Assembly (NCBI RefSeq): GCF_000202835.1
Contig: NC_015186.1
Location: forward strand, 62,001-126,000
DNA from: Acidiphilium multivorum AIU301
GTDB taxonomy: Bacteria; Pseudomonadota; Alphaproteobacteria; Acetobacterales; Acetobacteraceae
DNA length: 64,000 bases
Direction of reading: 5' to 3'
In this document: positions 59,689-64,000 of the stretch, one piece after another
Layout of the letters: each line of letters opens with the position of its first letter
Numbering within the stretch: position 1 is the stretch's first letter
Notes under the pieces: model-generated
What the model saw: the letters and a program-made list of their open reading frames with translations, nothing else
What the model was told of the DNA's origin: nothing
Database searches by the model: none
Made by a program: the position numbers and the translations under genes

Positions 59689-62600
59689 TCAATGCGTCGC
59701 CGAACTGGTCTCCGTGGTGGCGAGCATATCGTGGATCCAGCTAATCGCGGCAGCCACATCGATGCGGCTGCCGGGGTGTGCGGCAGGGCCGGCGATGGTC
59801 ATGGAAAGGCTTGGCACGGTCTTGGCCTGAGAGACGGCAGGGCGGGCAGCCAGAGTCAGGTTCAGGTGGTCCTGCGCGAGATTGAGGTCGCCAGCCGCGG
59901 CCAGCTCGCCGGCCGGGCCACTGAGGGCGGCATGGTCGAGCCGCACTGTGCGCTGGCCAATCGTCGCCGTCAGATCAAGCAGATTGAAGGTGGTCGTTCC
60001 CTTGCCAAGCAAACCGCGAAGAGCGTGGGCCGTCGCGATCGGACCAACCGGATGCGGCGCCTGGATGGCTGCGCCGAGTGTCTGTCCGACGCCGGCAAGA
60101 TCAAGCCCTGAGATCGTGATGCCGTGACTCGACGCGGTGAGACTGCCTGCGAGCGAGCGCTGCCATGCCCGCCCGGAATCGCCCTGGGCCATGAGATTGG
60201 CACCGAGATCGACCGTGCCTCCGGAGAGCGGAAGCGCAAGGCCGTGGGTGGCAGCGATTGACGCAACGGCTGAGGCCCGTGCCCCGGTCAGGCTGGCCTG
60301 CAGGCTGAGCGTGGCCGGCGTGCTTCCCGCCGCGCCGGTGAGGATCGCGCGGCCCGAAAGCCTGCCGCCAACGACTTCCGCGCGGTTTAGCGTGACCGCG
60401 ATGCGTGGCGCCAGCTTTCCCTGGTCGAGGGCAAGGCTGAACGACGCGTGCCGTGCCACCGTTTCGCCAAACCGTTCGACCCGTGCCGCGCTGAGGATGG
60501 GGAAATTGACGCGTAACCCGCTGCCAAGGGCGGCTCTGGCAGCTCCCTCCAATGCCGGCGGGGCGGGAACCGCCAGCGTATCGGCGGCAATTCTCCCGGA
60601 GATCTGTGGAGGACCGTCGGCCAGATCGGCGTTGATCCTGCCTGAAATCGTCAGCGCGCCGAGCGAGGCAACGAAATCGGAGAGGCCCATGTGGCCACCC
60701 ACGAAGAAACCGGCAGCGCGTAGACTGGCCGACCCAGGGCCGGGCCAGCCGAGTCCGGCATGTTCGCCGAGCAGGTTGGCGCCGCCGAGGCTGCGTATCA
60801 ACGCCACAGCATTCGGTGCCCGAAGCGTGATCGGACCTGCTGCGGAACGATTCGTGAGGTCGATCACCGGCGCGGCAGCGGCGTGAAGTGAGGCGAGACG
60901 GAGAGCCCACGTCGTCGCCAGCGCCTGCTCGGCGCCATCGGCAGCGATCGCAAGCGAAAAAGGTTGACGGAGCGCCTGGTGCGTTGCCCAGCGGTCCGGC
61001 AGACCGAGAATGCGTGCGAGTGCCGTCATTGTGTTCTGTGCGTCCGGCCCGGCCAGAAACAATCGGGCGCCGATCACATCGCCGTTGGCTTTGCGCAGTC
61101 CACGACCGAGGAGCAGCCCCCGGCCGAGATGCGCGCTGGCGAGGCGGATATGAACGCCTCCTCCGATGGCAGCATCGTGCAGGCTGGCGTCGACAAGCAG
61201 GTCGGTGGCTTCGATTTCAGGCTTTGCGCCTTTTGTGGCGGCAGGAACCGCGAGTTGACGCGCAGTGATCTGCACCGAGCCATCATAGCGTGGCTTTGCG
61301 CTCGAAAGGGCAACGGCCAGATGATCGAGCAGCAGATGATCGAGTGTCAGACGGGTCAGATCAAGACGAGCAACTATATGGGCCCGATCGCCTGCGGGGG
61401 TGATACGCGCGGCGCCAGTAAAGGCGGGGATCGCGGCGGTCGCGGCTTCCTTGCCCTGCAGATCATCGAGGCTGATCGTGCCGTCTGGTCCCAGGGTCAT
61501 CCGTCCGTCAACATCGAGCGGACCGGCCCTGGCCGGCCATGACGGCAGGAACGGCAGCAGCGGCCGAAGTGCCGCCACTGTCGCCGCGGGATCGGGGGCG
61601 CGAAGGCTGAAATGTCCCGCTGCTGCCGGGCCGAGGGCGCCGGCGAAGCCGAGTTCGGCGTTACCGGGTAGTGTGGCTGTCAACGACTGGGCGCGCAGCG
61701 ACCGGTCGTCTGCGAGGACCAAAGCGTTGGCTTTGGCGATCGGCACGCCGGCAACGGTGCCCGAAACGTCGAGGTTGGCGGCTACCGGCACGACGGAGCG
61801 TATCCGGGCGAGCAGGGCGGCGGCGATTCCGAGGTCGAGCCCATCGCCTTTCGCGGTGATTCGCAGCAGTGGCGCCGGGACGAGGGCCAATGCGCCCTGA
61901 CCTTCCACCTGAGCCGAGCCGAATTGCGCGGAGACGTTCTCGAACGCGGCCAGGTGCCCGGTTGCCGCAAGCTGGCCGGTGACGTGCAGCGGAGCCGATG
62001 ATTTCTGCAGTTCGGGCAGAAGCTCCGAAACGGCCTTCTTGTCCGCCGCTATATCGATAACGCCTTCGAGACGGCTATCGTGGCCGAGCGCGCCGTGGAA
62101 GGAGAGAGTGGTGAGGGCATCCTTGCCAAGTTTGAGTTCCGCCGTCATCGGGGCGGGGCCATCACTGCCGGTATCATCGACCCTGAGCGCGATCGCGGCC
62201 GGGGTTTTGCCGAGCATCGTGGTGCCGCTGGCGGAAATCACGGCCTGCGGGCCGCCGGTGAAGATCGAAAGGTTGGCGTGGTCGAGGCGCAGCGGGCCGA
62301 TCCTGAAGGTGCCGTCATGCAGCGTCGCGTGCAGAGACCCGAGCCACGGCGGCGGTGCGAGGGCCTCCGCGCCGCCGGGCAGGGGCCAGGGCAGGGTAAT
62401 GTATGGGTGTTGCAGGGCGAGGCGGGTTGCGCGAAGCCGGCCAAGCAGGAGGGGGCCCGGAGCGAGATCGAGTTTCAGGACGGCTGTCGTTACCTGCGCG
62501 CCATGCGGTCCGCCAATGATGACGTTCTCGGCGACCAGTTGGGGATCCGGCAGCAGAGATAGCGTGATCGGCCCCTCGATATAAACCGGCCGGCCGACAA

Positions 62601-62775
62601 CTCCGCTCGCCAGTCGCTCGATCGCGCCTCGATGATAATCGCCGGAGATCAGCCTGGGCCCGTAAAGCGCGGCAGCGCCGATCAGCATGGCAAGACCCAG
62701 CAAACCGGCAATGAGAGTGGCACGCCTGCGCGAGGCCCTCTGCCTAGTCCGCTGCTGCTCGCCGTCGCCGGTCAT
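59689..62775 (-). CDS. AsmA-family protein
   Basis: 1028 residues. One N-terminal membrane helix (about 20-42), then the AsmA start signature YHRGAIERLASGVVGRPVYIEGPITLSLLPDPQLVAENVIIGG. The long remainder is predicted repeating beta structure in the periplasm and ends with the AsmA_2-like NLLDLTATIGQRTVRLDHAALSGPAGELAAAGDLNL segment. Such proteins form bridge-like grooves thought to carry phospholipids between membranes. It starts 13 bp after pncA on the same strand. Confidence 0.88.
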   Translation of the reverse strand: MTGDGEQQRTRQRASRRRATLIAGLLGLAMLIGAAALYGPRLISGDYHRGAIERLASGVVGRPVYIEGPITLSLLPDPQLVAENVIIGGPHGAQVTTAVLKLDLAPGPLLLGRLRATRLALQHPYITLPWPLPGGAEALAPPPWLGSLHATLHDGTFRIGPLRLDHANLSIFTGGPQAVISASGTTMLGKTPAAIALRVDDTGSDGPAPMTAELKLGKDALTTLSFHGALGHDSRLEGVIDIAADKKAVSELLPELQKSSAPLHVTGQLAATGHLAAFENVSAQFGSAQVEGQGALALVPAPLLRITAKGDGLDLGIAAALLARIRSVVPVAANLDVSGTVAGVPIAKANALVLADDRSLRAQSLTATLPGNAELGFAGALGPAAAGHFSLRAPDPAATVAALRPLLPFLPSWPARAGPLDVDGRMTLGPDGTISLDDLQGKEAATAAIPAFTGAARITPAGDRAHIVARLDLTRLTLDHLLLDHLAVALSSAKPRYDGSVQITARQLAVPAATKGAKPEIEATDLLVDASLHDAAIGGGVHIRLASAHLGRGLLLGRGLRKANGDVIGARLFLAGPDAQNTMTALARILGLPDRWATHQALRQPFSLAIAADGAEQALATTWALRLASLHAAAAPVIDLTNRSAAGPITLRAPNAVALIRSLGGANLLGEHAGLGWPGPGSASLRAAGFFVGGHMGLSDFVASLGALTISGRINADLADGPPQISGRIAADTLAVPAPPALEGAARAALGSGLRVNFPILSAARVERFGETVARHASFSLALDQGKLAPRIAVTLNRAEVVGGRLSGRAILTGAAGSTPATLSLQASLTGARASAVASIAATHGLALPLSGGTVDLGANLMAQGDSGRAWQRSLAGSLTASSHGITISGLDLAGVGQTLGAAIQAPHPVGPIATAHALRGLLGKGTTTFNLLDLTATIGQRTVRLDHAALSGPAGELAAAGDLNLAQDHLNLTLAARPAVSQAKTVPSLSMTIAGPAAHPGSRIDVAAAISWIHDMLATTETSSATH

Positions 62776-62788
62776 GAAGCCGCTGGTA

Positions 62789-63400
62789 TCAGACCGCGGC
62801 GATCCGCGCCACGCCTGCCGCGGTCATCGCCTGCCACGCTGCCGCCAGCGATCCATCCAGATCGATGCCCCGGCAGGCCGGCTCGATCACACGTGCTTCC
62901 AGACCGAAGCGCCTCGCATCCTGTGCCGACCAGGCGACACAATAGTCAGTCGCGAGGCCGCAGAGATCGACCCGCTCGATGCCGCGGGCGGCGAGCCAGC
63001 CGTCGAGACCCGTGCGGGTTGTCCGATCGGCTTCCAGGAAGGCGGAATAGGAATCGATCAGGCGATTCAATCCCTTGCGCTGGATCACTGCGGCATGGGG
63101 AATATGGAGGTCGCGGTGCAGCGCTGCGCCGGGGCTGTCCATCACGCAGTGATCCGGCCAGAGCACCTGCGTTCCGTAGACGAGGGGTATGGTTTCGAAC
63201 GGAGACCGTCCCGGATGCTGGCTGGCGAAGGAGACATGGTCGGCCGGGTGCCAGTCCTGCGTGATGACGACCGTCTGGTAGTGCCGCGCAAGAGCGTTGA
63301 TCACCGGCACCACCACGTCGCCATTCGGTACGGCAAGGGCACCTCCGGCGCAAAAATCTGTCTGGACATCGATGACGAGAAGCGCGGTGCGGCTGTCCAT
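62789..63400 (-). CDS. pncA: Nicotinamidase
   Basis: Hydrolyses nicotinamide to nicotinate for NAD salvage. 203 residues from the Met at 63400 (MDSRTALLVIDVQTDFCAGG); the longer upstream frame is not conserved. The catalytic triad is visible: Asp in VIDVQTDF (D11), Lys in IQRKGLN, Cys in LATDYCVAWS. Metal ligands in TQDWHPADHVSFASQHPG. It is upstream of and probably co-transcribed with the AsmA gene, and divergent from the SDR gene. Confidence 0.95.
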   Translation of the reverse strand: MDSRTALLVIDVQTDFCAGGALAVPNGDVVVPVINALARHYQTVVITQDWHPADHVSFASQHPGRSPFETIPLVYGTQVLWPDHCVMDSPGAALHRDLHIPHAAVIQRKGLNRLIDSYSAFLEADRTTRTGLDGWLAARGIERVDLCGLATDYCVAWSAQDARRFGLEARVIEPACRGIDLDGSLAAAWQAMTAAGVARIAAV

Positions 63401-63529
63401 ATCGTGAAGATAGTCCGCATCGGACCGGCGAGATAGGGGGGCGGACGGTTGCCGAAGATGTCCGTTATCGGTAATAATCACAGTTGTTGCCTGCGACGCG
63501 GGCGGCGGCGCAGGAGAGGCAGCGACAAG

Positions 63530-64000
63530 ATGGCACATTTCGGGCGAGTAGCGGGAAAGACCGCGCTGGTGAGCGCCGCGGGGCAGGGTATCGGCCGCGC
63601 GATTGCCGAGGCGCTGATACGCGAAGGGGCACAGGTGATCGCGACCGATCGTGATCCGAAGCTACTCGACGGGCTGACTGGTGCCGAGACCGTGCAGCTG
63701 GACGTGCTGGAGGATACCTCAATCAGAGCGCTTGCGTCCTCGCTGGGCAAGATTCACATTCTGGTGAATGCCGCAGGTTTTGTCGCGCACGGCTCCGTGC
63801 TGGAGTGTTCCGAGCGCGATTGGGCCTTTTCCTTCGATCTAAACGTTACCGCCATGTTCCACATGATCCGTGCCTTTCTGCCGGGGATGCTGGAGGGCGG
63901 CGGAGGATCGATCATCAACGTCGCTTCGGCCGCCGGGTCCATCAAGGGTGTACCAAACCGTTTTGCCTATGGCGCGTCGAAGGCCGCCGTTGTCGGGCTG
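63530..64000 (+). CDS. Short-chain dehydrogenase, BDH2/DHRS6-like, 3' end outside window
   Basis: 157 codons are visible. NAD-binding motif SAAGQGIGRAIAEALIREGA (TGxxxGxG type), D in ATDRDPKLLDG suggesting NAD rather than NADP, NAAGFVAHGSVLECSERDW, INVASAAGS with the catalytic serine and YGASKAAVVGL with the YxxxK pair. The run from AAGF to the end closely resembles mammalian and bacterial BDH2 (cytosolic 3-hydroxybutyrate dehydrogenase / 2,5-DHBA-forming dehydrogenase). Substrate is uncertain. The gene runs off the right edge. Confidence 0.88.
   Translation, partial: MAHFGRVAGKTALVSAAGQGIGRAIAEALIREGAQVIATDRDPKLLDGLTGAETVQLDVLEDTSIRALASSLGKIHILVNAAGFVAHGSVLECSERDWAFSFDLNVTAMFHMIRAFLPGMLEGGGGSIINVASAAGSIKGVPNRFAYGASKAAVVGL

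Overview
The window is GC-rich and its gene content fits an alphaproteobacterium of the Acetobacteraceae, most like Acidiphilium. The evidence is a two-piece (permuted) tmRNA with an alphaproteobacterial-style tag, 5-aminolevulinate synthase of the Shemin pathway, flavin-dependent ThyX, FtsZ with a long linker and an alphaproteobacterial tail, a PQQ operon and a form II CO-dehydrogenase-like molybdenum hydroxylase. The genus is an inference from gene content; no 16S gene is present.

Layout. Positions 1-2322 hold the end of a GT87-like membrane protein and a large, less GC-rich membrane protein of unknown function. Positions 2580-12369 are a pile of insertion sequences: a complete IS1634-type element split by an IS1111-group IS110 element, a fragment of IS256, a truncated inverted second IS1634 copy, a stub of an IS5 end, an IS630 fragment, and an IS5-family element split by a complete IS21-family element. 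The pile ends about 110 bp from a tRNA-Thr gene. The core genome then resumes: hemA and thyX (minus strand), ssrA (tmRNA), a small membrane protein plus an orphan ParA (minus), nnrD/nnrE, a tandem glycine riboswitch with gcvT-gcvH-gcvP, a lipocalin and sppA.

Positions 25600-44864 are a nearly complete dcw cell-wall and division cluster in the order mraZ-rsmH-ftsL-ftsI-murE-murF-mraY-murD-ftsW-murG-murC-murB-ddl-ftsQ-ftsA-ftsZ. From mraZ to ftsQ almost every junction is a 1-14 nt stop/start overlap. Four MraZ boxes with exact 10-bp spacing precede it. A small membrane protein and comEC follow. A minus-strand surface-polysaccharide group (gtrA-like, polyprenyl-phosphate sugar-1-phosphate transferase, GT2) converges on comEC. 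Then come coxS-coxL-coxM, pqqA-B-C-D-E, rlmB, tRNA-Tyr, an AT-rich gene-poor gap, an AsmA-like protein with pncA, and the start of a BDH2-like short-chain dehydrogenase that runs off the window.

How the parts work together: the gcv genes form a glycine-sensing catabolic unit; the dcw cluster makes lipid II and the divisome; the pqq operon makes PQQ for periplasmic quinoprotein dehydrogenases. I found no defence system, CRISPR array or prophage. The most unusual signals are in the nested insertion sequences (including a candidate IS1111 guide-RNA region with a preserved empty site) and in the regulatory DNA: CtrA-like sites upstream of the gcv and dcw units, and inverted repeats in IS21 and in the AT-rich island.
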